Source of the DNA: Dryococelus australis
Lineage: Eukaryota; Arthropoda; Insecta; Phasmatodea; Phasmatidae
DNA: 64,000 bases
NCBI GenBank assembly: GCA_029891345.1
Contig: CM056999.1
Coordinates: 29,175,418 to 29,239,417, forward strand
Reading direction: 5' to 3'
Shown here piece by piece: positions 12,780 through 23,814 of this stretch (position 1 is its first letter; the number at the start of each line of letters is the position of its first letter). The notes under the pieces are model-generated. The model saw nothing but the letters and a program-made list of their open reading frames with translations, searched no databases and was not told the DNA's origin. The translations under genes and the position numbers were made by a program.

Positions 12780-13479
12780 AATACTTTATTATCCATTTAT
12801 ATAAAAGAATTATTGTTATTAAATGTGAAAAGTCGATTAGGGTGTTGGTGTTTTAATTTCCAAAGCGGATGCTAAGAAAAAAAATTATGACGAACTTTTG
12901 CCTGACAATATAAGGGCCATTATCGTAGGCCAAGCAATTTGTGAAAAACCAACTTGATGGCTAATTTTATTTATAAGTCAAGATGGCTAAATTTTTATAT
13001 ATTTTATTCTTGTTCAAAAAGGTTAAATCAACCAAAATATATTCATTTACAAAATGATTTTGATGTCATATCCAACAAGTTTAATGAAAAGATGACTTAT
13101 TTTTTAAATAGCAATGATGAAATGATCTCAATAGATCAGTGTGGAAATGAGTCTCTAGTTATATTTGGCAATGTCATTTTAGAAAACCAGGATGTCATCC
13201 CCTGATATTTTATATGGGAAGACATAGAAATGTTGATGTATGTATTTGGCACAGACTTATTCAAAAGTACTTAAACAATTAGTAAGTAATAATGCCAACT
13301 TTTTATGTGTATTTCGACAAGATAATAAAAATCTGAGTTATATTCAAAGTGATTATATTGGTGGAGACATGACTTTTGATAAATTCAAAGAGCTTTATGC
13401 AAAGAGCTATGGCGAAGATATTGGTTTTATCACAATAGATTTCAGCAGAAAAATGAGGGAAGAGAAGTACAGATATTAA
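12780..13479 (+). pseudogene. Polinton packaging ATPase (FtsK/HerA-like) remnant of element C
   Basis: Frames at 12,954-13,205 and 13,240-13,479 are clear homologues of the element A ATPase; both share a CSKxLxxPKYI block and the AQTYSKV, CVFRQD and GGDM blocks. This ATPase pumps the element genome into capsids. The P-loop region near 12,922-12,950 reads GQAICEKPT where element A has GPSNFGKTT, so the glycine before the lysine and the following threonine are lost. The Walker B equivalent is VIFGNV, where element A keeps VIFDDI. With the frame breaks this is clearly dead. Confidence 0.85.
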
Positions 13480-13498
13480 ATTTAAAAAATTATGTTCT

Positions 13499-13499
13499 A

Positions 13500-13589
<90 letters not shown>

Positions 13590-13590
13590 T
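13499..13590. repeat. (CT)n microsatellite with interrupted CTCTCC units
   Basis: Nearly pure CT dinucleotides with a few CC interruptions follow the end of the ATPase remnant. The Ser-Leu and Arg-Glu open frames over it are repeat artefacts. Confidence 0.95.
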
Positions 13591-13729
13591 TTGAATTATA
13601 TAAGAATGCCTTATCTTTTTCGCGACCGTCACCCTATCTCTATCTACACGCAGTGCGGCAAACACTCTGTGCAACTCTTGATAACAAGCTTCTAGCTCGC
13701 CACTAGAAGACTTTTAATCGTTGCCTCGC

Positions 13730-14200
13730 TCATATTGTCATGGTGGCTCAGTAACAATTTGTTTGATTTCAAATGCTATGGTTGTAGGTTCGACGCCTGG
13801 TCTGAGCAGATAATATAATAATGTGAATATGAGTCACCCATATCTGCACTATTAGATTATCACAAATTTATTCAAAATTTGAACAAAAAACCATGCTCAT
13901 ATATTCAATATTTGAGTATTGATGCAAATAAATGGTACTTCTCAATCTCCAACCCAAAAATACTCTGTATGCTATACTGTAGCTTTTCAGACATATAGGG
14001 TGGAGTGATTTATATTGTGGAAGGTGTCCCACTATATGAATCGGGAGTACCATAAAATAAAAAGAAATAAAAAACCCATCACCTCTCCACTAAAAATAAA
14101 CATGGCCAGCTGGTGGGAAGGTGAGATGCTTCTCCAAATTGAGTTTTGATGGTGCTAAATAAGGCCAGGAATATGGGTCACTAACATGATAGAAATATAT
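13730..14200 (+). mobile_element. tRNA-like SINE insertion inside element C
   Basis: A box-A-like GGTGGCTCAGT lies near 13,741 and a box-B-like GGTTCGACGCC near 13,788, at tRNA spacing. About 400 bp of non-coding sequence with no Polinton similarity follows. The unit lies between the ATPase and integrase remnants of element C, so it probably inserted after the element had decayed or as it decayed. The 3' limit is uncertain. Confidence 0.45.
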
Positions 14201-14509
14201 CTTAACCCTTTAAAAAAGTTCCCTGGCACAATAGAAATATTTGTAAAATTTTTTGTAATTTTTAAAGAAAATAAAGCTCACCTTAGATGAGATGTACATT
14301 GAACAAAGGATGAAGGAACTTGAACACATTTTAAGTATGTTAAACAAGCATTAAACACTTGTTTTTTTTTGTTTTGTTTGAAATAACTAATTACACAAAA
14401 AACATTTTATTTCTTAAAATACTTAAATTCACAAAACATCTGTTTTATTAATCCAAGAGTTATGCCCGTTATCAAAACCTAACAACTTAACAAAAATTTC
14501 ATCACCTTC

Positions 14510-15365
14510 GTTTTTTAACCTTTTTCAACCAAATATTCATTTGAATAGTAGGTTTTCATAATTTTGTATTCATAAAAACTACCCTTCATTTCTTCTCCAT
14601 TAGCATCTTTCAGTTTGTTAGTTGGAACTTCATTATTTAAAACCTCAAAAAGGGTAAGTAATTATGTTGTACAATTATCTTTATAACCGTTTCCAAAGAT
14701 TCATTTACTCTTGCTTACTCAGACATTATCGCCAACTTTGTATTTCGGTTTAGTAATCATGTCTACAAAATTTGTCTGCATTATATTTTTTTTCATTTGT
14801 CTTAGATACAACCATTGGTTTCATACCAATGGTTGTATGCTTTGTATTGTTCTATTCTTTAACTAAATCAAATAATATATTTACCCATTTGAAATTGCCA
14901 TTTAGAGCAAATTTCTTCCACATTTTGTTCTTCGATGTAGGATTATATCATTCTACAAACAGGCCTTAAGTTCACTGAATGTAGAATAGTGATTGATGAT
15001 ATATTTTGGCATAAGTTCATTAAATATTTTATTATGAAATTCGGACACATCGCTTTTAATATTAAGTGGTTTTATTTTAATTAATATATGTTTTAAACCA
15101 TTTACTACATTTTTGGTTGTTTTATATTTAATTGGTATAGCAAATGCATATTTTGAGAAAACATCAATAATTTTCATTATATATTTACATCCATTATTTG
15201 CATGCGATATATCTTTTTAATTTAAAGTATCCATCGTAACAATATCAATTTACCATAACTCATCAATAATATGCAAAATTACTTTCCTTCTTGGAAAATT
15301 TTTTGTGCAGGTTTATATAATTCATTAATTATTCCTTTTCTTACATTGGACAGTTTTTTATATTG
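14510..15365 (-). pseudogene. Retrovirus-type integrase remnant of element C
   Basis: The minus strand starts with INELYKPAQK-like and FPRRK blocks near 15,270-15,340, then an ID-V-TM block that keeps the first catalytic Asp. The open stretch at 14,953-15,177 holds KIIDVFSKYAFAIPIK and SDVSEFHNK, the position of the second Asp. A NHYSTFSELKA block comes next. Further down are a WKKF-like block and the C-terminal SH3/chromo-like part (SFYEYKIMKTYY near 14,560). Polinton integrases insert the element with a 5-6 bp target duplication. Unlike in element A, this gene lies between ATPase and protease on the minus strand. Numerous stops are present. Confidence 0.8.
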
Positions 15366-15499
15366 ATTTATTATAATTACATATAGAACAGTTATTTTTC
15401 TGAACTAATCATTCATTTTTAGTATTTTTACTTTTTATATTATAATTTTTGGTGACTTTTTAACACTTCAAGCACCAAGTATTCTTCATTTGAAAAGAA

Positions 15500-15956
15500 T
15501 AAAAAATCATTAATCTTTATATTTTACGAATATTCCTATTGTAGTCATCAAACCATCAGTATATTCAGATATATTGGATTTTTATTTTAAAAGCTAAAAT
15601 ATCACCTATGTTAACATCAAAAGGTTTACTGTAATCTATTTTTGAGAATACTTAATAACAGTCACAATATCGTCAGGTAAATTGGGATTGAAAGTAATTA
15701 TTTTATAAACATTGTAATCCATCAAAAAAGTAGAACATTTTGTTATTATATAAGTGAAAATTATTATTGCTTTTATTCCACTTTGCAGGTAAGTAAAATA
15801 TATGTGATTTTCTTCCTCACATTTTTCAATTTTCGTGTTAACAAATGTATCACAATAATTCAAAACTGATCAGTTTGAATTTTGTAATTTATTAGCTATT
15901 TATTTATCGAAGTATCTTTTATCGACTGCATATTTTACAACTATAGGATCAGCCAT
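15500..15956 (-). pseudogene. Unknown Polinton C gene upstream of the integrase
   Basis: A frame starting at 15,956 (MADPIVVKYAVDKRYFDK) and the open stretch 15,636-15,863 belong together. The protein is hydrophilic with a short hydrophobic stretch and several cysteines around NYCDTFVNTKIEKC. It lies between protease and integrase on the same strand. I do not recognise the family, and element A has no obvious counterpart. Stops break it after about 100 codons. Confidence 0.4.
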
Positions 15957-15989
15957 TATATTAAGTCAACGATTATGAAGAAAAACATA

Positions 15990-16512
15990 ATGTTTTGTGT
16001 AAACAAAAATTTACTCAGTTGATTTTGTAAAGCGGTAACAATGATATTGTATTTTGATTCTTCATATGTTTTTAAACCATGAACACTTGTATTGTATCTC
16101 GGTTCTACATCTTTTTTTTAAGCATTGAAACCTTTAGAAAAAAGATATAAAACAATTAAACATAGATGTCTGCATATAATTGAATTAAAATTCTGAATTC
16201 GATCATCATTGTAACAAACATTTATATTTTTTAAGCAATTAGTTAAATTGGTAGGAATATTACCTCCAAATGAATCAAAATAGAAAACATAATTATTTTC
16301 TTTAAAATAACAAACCCAGTGAGTTCCAGGATTTGATTAAAAGTCGAAATTAACCACAGCACATTCATTTTTGTACATTTTTTTGGTAGTTCGTTAATCA
16401 TATAAACATTTCTGAAATATTTAATATATAATATTTTTACATATTTTTCAATATCGAGATTAGATGGTGGGTATATATGGAAATGTTTTTGATCTTCCCT
16501 TCTTTTTAGCAA
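15990..16512 (-). pseudogene. Adenain-like cysteine protease remnant of element C
   Basis: The open frame 16,243-16,512 gives SNLDIEKYVKILYIKYFRNV and MINELPKK, the N-terminal signature of Polinton adenain-type proteases. In a shifted frame, GTHWVCYF (catalytic His) and FYFDSFGG (catalytic Asp) follow near 16,260-16,340. A QNFNSIICRHLCL block near 16,155-16,195 keeps the catalytic Cys but has Arg where Gly is usual. Such proteases mature capsid proteins. At least one frameshift and one stop separate the parts. Confidence 0.75.
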
Positions 16513-16845
16513 CCAAACTATTTCCTGATTTATTTTCCATTGCTAAATTATGTCTCTGTTGTTCTTCTAATTCTTTTTATTTTTTCTAGTTTGTTCAACA
16601 GAATTGTAAGTTGTAGTAGCTCCTCAAGCTGAAGCACCAAGTGCACATAAAATTTAAAATATAAGTAGTAGAATTCCTCCATAATGTAATCCATTTCCTG
16701 TATTTGTTAAGTATTGGAAGTGTCTAAGTTAGTAAGAAACCTTTACCTTCCTTAATTTTTTTTTCTCAACTTGATCTTTTGTTAAGTATTTAGCTTTACC
16801 CAAATCTCTTAATTCATCAATGGGTGTATCGAAAGTTAAGCTTTA
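16500..16845 (-). pseudogene. Hydrophobic minor capsid (pX/pVI-like) remnant of element C
   Basis: A YLTKDQVEKK block near 16,780 is followed by a G-rich hydrophobic segment near 16,620-16,680 and by ELEEQQRHNLAMENKSG near 16,530-16,570. The same three parts occur in order in the element A gene at 58,521-58,880 (LTKDQLDRK, a GGFSLLIFAALGALSVLAGG-type segment, EEQRRHNLAMKEY). In Polintons this short basic protein with a membrane-active segment sits beside the protease and is presumed to be a capsid-internal protein. Frame changes break it. Confidence 0.55.
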
Positions 16846-16879
16846 CATCTTCATTTATAAGTAAAAAATATATATAATT

Positions 16880-18230
16880 AATAAAACATTTTAATTCTCC
16901 AACCTAATTTTCTTTTTGTAAACATAGTTGAATCAACAGCAGCAGAAGCAATTTTTTCACCAATTTGTGTATTTATATTTAACATAATATATTTTGCTTC
17001 TTTCTGTAAGATTTTATCAGCATAATGTCTAGATTCTAAATCTTTATGGTCTCTATATGCAATATCGGGATATTATATGCTCCATCTAATTTATTTATTC
17101 CTGTGTCACCTCTTTCCAGTCTTTCAGTCAATTTTGTAAATGGTCCACAATAATTATACCCTGGCAAATCCATTTCAGGCAAATCCAAATTGTTTAACAC
17201 CCAATTTTTATTCCTTTTTCGTATTGTTCAAAATTTCAAAATGATTGTGGAATTAAATTTAAAACTCTTATTAGATATGGAATTCCTTTTCGATAAATTA
17301 ATAAAATCAGAAAATTAATTGTTTAGCATATTCATTATGTTTACTTTTTCATTGTAATAATTGTTATTTCCAGCATTTTCTTCACCATGAATAACTAATA
17401 ATCTAACAACCAATTTTCTAACATTATCCATCCAAACATATTCTTTTGGTAAATTAATGAATTTTTTATACCTGCTCCAGATCTAGGAGTTCTTGGAAAA
17501 ATCATTCTTGCTGGTGTGTTTGGTGCGGTTCTTGAATGTGATTATTTTATATAGTTATCATAAATTGGTTTAATTATATTTTTGTATTTCCAACTTCCTT
17601 TCGAGTTTTTTTTTCTTTCTTGGATTATATGCTTGGAATGCAGGATTGATATTTGAAACAATTTTCGAGTAGTTTTCATAGTCAGTATCAGTGAAATTAT
17701 CCTCAAGATCTTATTTTTCTTTTGTTAACAAATTAGAAAGTCCTTCCATTAATTCATATTCTTAATTTTTAACATGATATTTTATCATCATCTATCTTTA
17801 CTTGCGTATTACCCATGTAAAAATTTTGTCCTTCTACACGTAAACCATATTGAGTATCAATAACATTAATTTTTTTTTTATTTCTTTTTCCGAGATTTAT
17901 AGTAGAATCGGACGCTGCATGTTGTCAATTTTTCAATGGTACGATTCTCATTTGCTCTTTTGAACGAGGAGATTTTGAGAATAATTATTTTTCAAACGAT
18001 GTTTCTTCTGGTGTTGGTGGATAATCTAAATTTTTTACTGCAACAGAAACAGTTGTTATATAATTTTTATTTTTTTCACTTACGTTTTCTACTCTTTTAC
18101 CAATATTTCTTCATTCGTCGATTAATGGTTGCTCTTTCTTTTTTTATATTCTTTTTATTGGGCTTTTCGAATTTTTTATATATTTCAATGAGTAATTTAA
18201 CTCGATAAACTTCCTTTGATTCATTCATTA
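16880..18230 (-). pseudogene. Coiled-coil plus phospholipase-A2-like capsid gene remnant of element C
   Basis: Reading from 18,230 down, a charged coiled-coil-like start (MNESKEVYRVKLL) matches the start of the element A gene at 60,371. Near 17,390-17,450 a YVWMDNVRKL block corresponds to YIWMDDVRML in A. Near 17,110-17,165 the PLA2-like calcium-loop region reads PGYNYCGPFTKLTERLERGD. Just downstream, where the catalytic His-Asp pair is expected, the text reads PDIAYRDHKDLE, so the His is gone. PLA2-like domains of this kind in virus capsids help breach membranes. There are many stops. Confidence 0.6.
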
Positions 18231-18279
18231 ATAAATAAACTGTTTTCACATATATATTAAATTTTCTTTCTTATAAATG

Positions 18280-19700
18280 AGTTATGCAAGTATTGAGAGT
18301 TGTTAAAGACAAATATTTCCTCCTACTGATCAAACTAGGAGGAATTTATATGTTTACAATAATAGAATTGAATTCGATATTCCTATAGGTGATGGGTTTT
18401 CTTTTCCAAATTATGTTTATGTTTATAAGTGATATTAGTTTACTAAAGAGAGATAAAGTTGGCAATGAAACAAAATATGATAAATTAGATAATGTTGACG
18501 TTTGTTCGAACTTTTTTCCTTTTCAGTTTTCTAGAGTAGAAATTTCAAAACATGGAAATATTATTGAACCTCTTGATAATCCTGGTATAATATCGACAAC
18601 GATTAATGCTTCATTATGATCACCAGTTGAACAAAATTATATAGAATTTACTGGTGTTGATAATCTATATCGTGATAAATCTGTTTCTAGTCATATAACA
18701 GATGAAGTTAAAACTGTTTCCAGTGATAAAACAAATTATATAATGTACCTGCTGACATATTTATTTGGTTTTGTTCGTGATAACAATGAAATTTACTGGA
18801 AAGGTGGTTATAAAAAAATTTTTCTTCTTAATTTAGCTGATAACAACTGTAAATTTCTTTATGAAAATTTAAATGAAGAAGGTAAATTTTACTAAACATC
18901 GCCCTGATTCTGGTAAAACTGTTATTCAAATATTATAAATTATTTGGCCTTGTTGAATTTGAATCTAACACAGCCATTTCAATTAAAGAAAAAATACACA
19001 AAGATCCAAAAATACATATTAGTTTTGATTATTGGTAATTTTAGGAAAAATAAGTTCCTGCTGGATCAACTGTTTTTAACTTTTTTATAAAAGATCAGTT
19101 TAATAATTTACAATTTCACATGCTCGATTTTGTTATTGTAGGTTTTTAACTCAATAAAAGAAGTCGTGCTGAACAGCATAAACATGCTACTATGTTAAAT
19201 CATTTTAATGTCAGAAATATTTATGTTAGAAATAGTAGAAATGAAATTTTTCCTAAATAAACCTGGAATATAAACATTGAAAATGGTCTTCCTCTTAAAC
19301 AATTTCTTGTTTATAATGATTTTAGAAATTCAAAAACCAAACTAGATACCGACTACAGAAATAATGAACTTTATTATAAACCAACTGTAAACTTTGATGG
19401 TAATATTAATTACTATTCATTTTGGGGGCGAAGAGCCCCCAAAATGAATAGTAGATTTTTAGATTTATATGTTATAGATTATTTATATAGAAAATCTACG
19501 GTAGTTAAATTTAAAAAAAACATAGAAATTAGTGTTGATTTTAATAAAGCTGTTGAAGCAGGTACAGTTTGTAATTTTGTTTTAATTAGTAAAATTAATC
19601 TAACGTATTATTATTTGAAAGAAAGAATTACTGAAGATATAGAACATTTTTATATTATTAAATGGAAGAATCTACAAAATGTTTCGATATTTTAATACAT
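18280..19700 (+). pseudogene. Major capsid protein remnant of element C
   Basis: Open stretches at 18,389-18,619 and 19,444-19,695, and the text between them, align block by block with the element A gene at 61,466-62,700. Examples are NFFPFQFSRVEISKHGNII against NFFPFQFSRTEISKHGCII, then FGFVRDNNEIYWKGGYK, then IYVRNSRNEIFPK, then DFRNSKTKLDTDY. This is the Polinton-type major capsid protein, expected to be a double jelly roll. Multiple stops and frame changes break it, and a perfect palindrome disrupts the C-terminal part at 19,411-19,453. Confidence 0.75.
19411..19453. repeat. Perfect 19-bp-arm palindrome in the capsid remnant
   Basis: Arms 19,411-19,429 and 19,435-19,453 are exact reverse complements around the loop GAAGA. 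The arm centre is GC-rich (TTTTGGGGGC) in a very AT-rich surrounding. The corresponding place in the element A capsid gene has no such hairpin. Confidence 0.95.
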
Positions 19701-19847
19701 TTCAGACTTTTAGTAAGGTGGTTATTTTTAAAAGTTTTACGAATGTTTAGAAATATATAAAATAATTATTTTATCAAATAAAAAATCATTTTCATAATTT
19801 TAAATGAGTTTTTTCTTTCTCTTAAAAAAAAATTTTTTATAAATAAA

Positions 19848-20085
19848 AATGCCTGTGTTTTTATGCAGCTTTGCTAACATTTTAAAAAGTGGTGATGTTT
19901 GTTCAAGACCACCTTCCTATAAATTAGATCATTCATTTGAAGAACTTGAAATATAGTTCACAAATTTCATTAAAATTTATAAAACTTACAATTATCACTC
20001 TTAGAAATAATTGACGAAAAATATAAACTTCTTGGTAGTAGTCAAGTTTTAGATCAAATGGAAGCAATTTTTAAAAAATGAGTAG
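19848..20085 (+). pseudogene. Small open-frame remnant after the capsid gene of element C
   Basis: The stretch reads MPVFLCSFANILKSGDVCSR then SYKLDHSFEELEI, a stop, and in another frame LEIIDEKYKLLGSSQVLDQM. It looks like a small hydrophilic, possibly helical protein broken by a frameshift. It follows the capsid remnant on the same strand. No family is recognised. Confidence 0.3.
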
Positions 20086-20129
20086 AGTTTTAAATATTAA
20101 CTGTAAACAATAATAAGATAAAATTTCAT

Positions 20130-20560
20130 TTGATTTTAGCTTATTTTGCTTGATTTTTAGCCTAAATGTGCTGTTTTTAATTGATTTTGCTTGATTTTGG
20201 CTTAAATTTGCTTTTTTTGAGAATGAAAAACCTGAATGTCTATGTAGGAAAAATGGTAAATTTGCTTGATTTTGGGGTAAAATTGCTTGATTTTCGATGA
20301 AAATTGCTTCTTTTTTTCGTTTTTGGAATGAAAAATCTCGCATGGCCCTTTTTTGGAATATTGGAAAATATGCTTGATTTTGGGCTTAAATTTCTTGTTT
20401 TTCGATTAAAATTGCTTGTTTTTCTAATTGAAAATTGTGGTTTACAGAAACATGGAAAAGTAGCTGGAAAATGAGAAATTGGCTTGATTTTAGTTAAAAT
20501 TTGCTTGTTTTTAGATTAAATTTACTTGATTTTGATCGTTTTTTCCATCGGATTTCAGAT
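20130..20560. repeat. Imperfect tandem repeat of TTGCTTGATTTTNG-type units
   Basis: The motif TTGCTTGATTTT(T/G/A)G or a close variant, followed by a GNNAAAATTGC-like linker, recurs more than ten times at roughly 22-28 bp spacing, with a few longer inserts. On the opposite strand it gives a Gln-Asn-rich open frame, which I treat as a repeat artefact. Confidence 0.75.
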
Positions 20561-20639
20561 TTTGAGTTTTCGATTTTTTCTTGTACATTCGTTTAAATAA
20601 TGGGAAATATTCATGTTAGTTTTTCTTGTATTTTTGGTG

Positions 20640-22885
20640 TAAATTGTCGCAAAAAAGTGCGCTGCGCTGGCTCCCGCATTATGCATCTACTGTCCAGCAC
20701 ATTTTTTTTTCTTTTTTAAATTGACATTAATATGTCCAGTAGGTCTTAAGAGAGTAGGCCTACATGCTTGTACATATATACTGGGCAAGTCAAGTTATAC
20801 ATTATACATAATGACGCAGAGTTTCCTAAGAATTAGTAAACTAAATTGATAGGGCCTAAAAATTGTTTTTCCTCGAGCAAGCCTGCAAATATTGGGGGTC
20901 GAGCTAGTATCGAGTTCAGCCTCTATTCTTGTGAATATGGTATTTGAAAGTTTAATCCACCCACAATGTGTTCAGTGATACAATTTAATATAGTTGATGG
21001 AGTAATGTGTCTTCGGATACAATAATTCACAATGAGAAGCATTGCGTATTACTGTATGTTGCTATAACATATTCAAATGAAGAATAGCTAAATCGTATAT
21101 AATAAGTTGAATTAGTGAGAATGTCTTTGTGGTTATATGCAAGTAATTAGTTTTAGACACGGCCTTAGAGCAGGTGTGGACACTCACATATTACAGTGTT
21201 GTTAAACTTGATCCCTTGTGGACTAATGTAGTTCAAGACAATGCCGCAGGCACCACGACTACACTAGTCCAGTTGCAGCATTGTGATTCGCCGATTTAGG
21301 AATGTGACTGACATCTGGTGGAAAAATATTGCACTAGTGAAGGCATTATAAACATTGATTCAGCATTGGTTAGAGTTTATTTTTATGTTTTATTGCAGTT
21401 ATATGTAATTTGTATTTATGATTAAATTGTATAACAAATTATTATTTTATCGGACTAGTATACCAATGGCACCAAAAGCAGTTTCACGGAACTAACCCAG
21501 TCAACAAAGGGGTCACTTTTATACACAAGTGTTCGTACCTGTCCTTCAAACAATGTGGTTTTTGATGTTATTACTTTGATTTTGCACTACCAGACATCCC
21601 AGGCAGCAGTTTTTTTTTTTTTTTTGGCAACTGGAATAATCTTGCATCTAAAAAGTCTGATCTACCTATTTCGAAACTTTAGCTTCACTACTGTGTATAA
21701 TAACCTATGTTGATGAATATCAAAATTTCGAGTTTAATCCGTTCCTTTGCATTGTTTATATTATGTGTGAAAATTCAACTCTGAGTTTTAATTTAATATT
21801 TGTTTTGCAGGAAACGACGGAAGCAAGATCAAGTATAAACAGCTTACAATAGGGCAAGCATGATATTTCTCATCCCACTGTCAATATTTGAATAAAAACC
21901 AGACAAATTATAACTGCTGTTTCATTTCACTCTTATCATTTACAGTCATTTACAGAAAAGGGATTGCCAAAGTTTTGCTGTGGCTTGTTAACCTACTGGT
22001 TATAGCCACTTCAGTAATCACCACATAACTGACAGATTTTTTGATCTTAATTAACAGTAATTATTTTCGGGAAAAAAATTGTATTGGGATTTTGAGAAAT
22101 TGCTCGGTTCCTGGAAGTTTTTGTCGGTGGGCGGGGTGGGGGAGGGGGGTGGCTCTGAAGAACAGAAAAATTGTAGTATGTTAAGATACAAAATAATTCA
22201 GGAATATGGTAACCATTCATGATGTTGACAATTTTAAGTTTCAAAAGGGCAAATGTGACAGAGATATTTCATTAACTACAGTACTACTTCTGTATTGTAC
22301 AAATTAATTACTTTAAAAACAAAAGTTCAAATCATTGCTTCCTCCACTAACTTAAATGCCTCATGCTTATTTTGTATGTGAATTATTATTTTTTGAGTAA
22401 TAAACTAAACTTTTTTATGTTAATCACTATTTTCTATGGTGATGAACTAACCTACGATTATTTAAATCAACCGGAATTATTTTGAGCTTGAACGAGCTAA
22501 ATTTTAATGAGCGATAAAGAACTCATGACAACATTTGTGTTTTTATTTTATTTGCTCTTATTAATTATAGATATAAATATTGTTTGCATTACATTTTCCA
22601 TAACAACGCTCAAATGGCATCTCTGATATCTTAGTTGGCTTGTTTGCAAAGTAAAAATTATGTCTAAAAGTAATAAACTTTTGTGTATTCCTTGATACAT
22701 AATTCACTTATGTTAAAATAGCGTTAACAACATAAAAGTTGACAGTGCCAAATGGAAATTGCCAATATGAATGTACTTGTATGTACAAATAGAACACAAC
22801 TTATACTATAATGCATGTACTAAATAAATATTTAATTCTTCCATGCTGAAGTTACACGCACTGCATGTTCAGCCTTACCTGTGTT
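20640..22885. other. Intergenic DNA, no gene seen
   Basis: AT-rich, with poly-T runs near 20,700 and 21,610 and a G-rich run near 22,125-22,150. No protein or RNA gene could be supported on either strand. Confidence 0.6.
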
Positions 22886-22889
22886 TTGA

Positions 22890-23790
22890 AATTAACAACT
22901 TTCGTATCACTATACAAGATCAGCATTTAGTTGGCTCAGTTTATCCTGCGTGCAAGCTGCCAACACGCTATCTGCAACTAACAACTTTCGTATCACTATA
23001 CAAGATCAGCATTTAGTTAGCTCAGTTTAACCTGCTTGCAAGCTGCCAACATCTGTTGTATCACTATACAAGATCAGCACTTAGTTGGCTCAGTTTATCC
23101 TGCGTGCAAGTTGCCAACACGCTATTTGCAACTAACAACTTTCGTATCACTATACAAGATCAGCATTTAGTTAGCTCAGTTTAACCTGCGTGCAAGCTGC
23201 CAACATCTGTTGTATCACTATACAAGAACAGCACTTAGTTGGCTCAGTTTATCCTGCGTGCAAGCTGCCAACACGCTATCTGCAACTAACAACTTTCGTA
23301 TCACTGTACAAGATCAGCATTTAGTTGGCTCAGTTTAACCTGCGTGCAAGTTGCCAAGACGCTATCTGCAACTAACAACTTTCGTATCACTATACAAGAT
23401 CAGCACTTAGTTGGCTCAGTTTAACCTGCGTGCAAGCTACCAACACGCTATCTGCAACTAACAACTTTCGTATCACTATACAAGATCAGCACTTAGTTGG
23501 CTCAGTTTATCCTGCGTGCAAGTTGCCAACACGCTATCTGCAACTAACAACTTTCGTATCACTATACAAGATCAGCATTTAGTTAGCTCAGTTTAACCTG
23601 CGTGCAAGCTGCCAACATCTGTTGTATCACTATACAAGATCAGCACTTAGTTGGCTCAGTTTATCCTGCGTGCAAGCTGCCAACACGCTATCTGCAACTA
23701 ACAACTTTCGTATCACTATACAAGATCAGCACTTAGTTGGCTCAGTTTATCCTGCGTGCAAGCTGCCAACACGCTATCTGCAACTAACAA
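22890..23790. repeat. Minisatellite of 11 copies in two unit lengths
   Basis: The unit contains TATCACTATACAAGATCAGC, then TTAGTTGGCTCAGTTTA, then GTGCAAGCTGCCAACA. The long unit is about 86 bp (for example 22,894 to 22,980). A short form near 68-70 bp replaces the CGCTATCTGCAACTAACAAC part by TCTGTTG. Short forms occur at about 23,050, 23,210 and 23,620, each after a unit with the GTTAGCTCAGTTTAACCTGC variant. The array thus has higher-order structure. Confidence 0.95.
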
Positions 23791-23814
23791 GAATACTGGC
23801 AGTGTTATGAAAAC

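Larger units (their letters stand above)
12060..20090. mobile_element. Polinton/Maverick element C, strongly decayed
   Basis: A run of virus-like gene remnants covers this block: penton-like (minus), packaging ATPase (plus), integrase (minus), an unknown gene (minus), adenain-like protease (minus), hydrophobic minor capsid (minus), coiled-coil/PLA2-like (minus) and major capsid (plus). The set and most of the order match element A at 55.4-64 kb, so the two are sister elements. Every gene has stops and frameshifts. No polymerase was found and no terminal inverted repeats were recognised; the boundaries are the limits of coding similarity. Confidence 0.85.

Noticed and set aside
13303-13695. 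Arg-Glu- and Ser-Leu-rich frames
   Set aside because: They are produced by the (CT)n microsatellite.
22890-23790. CRISPR array
   Set aside because: The repeats have no unique spacers of constant length; units are contiguous, and the DNA is eukaryotic. It is a minisatellite.
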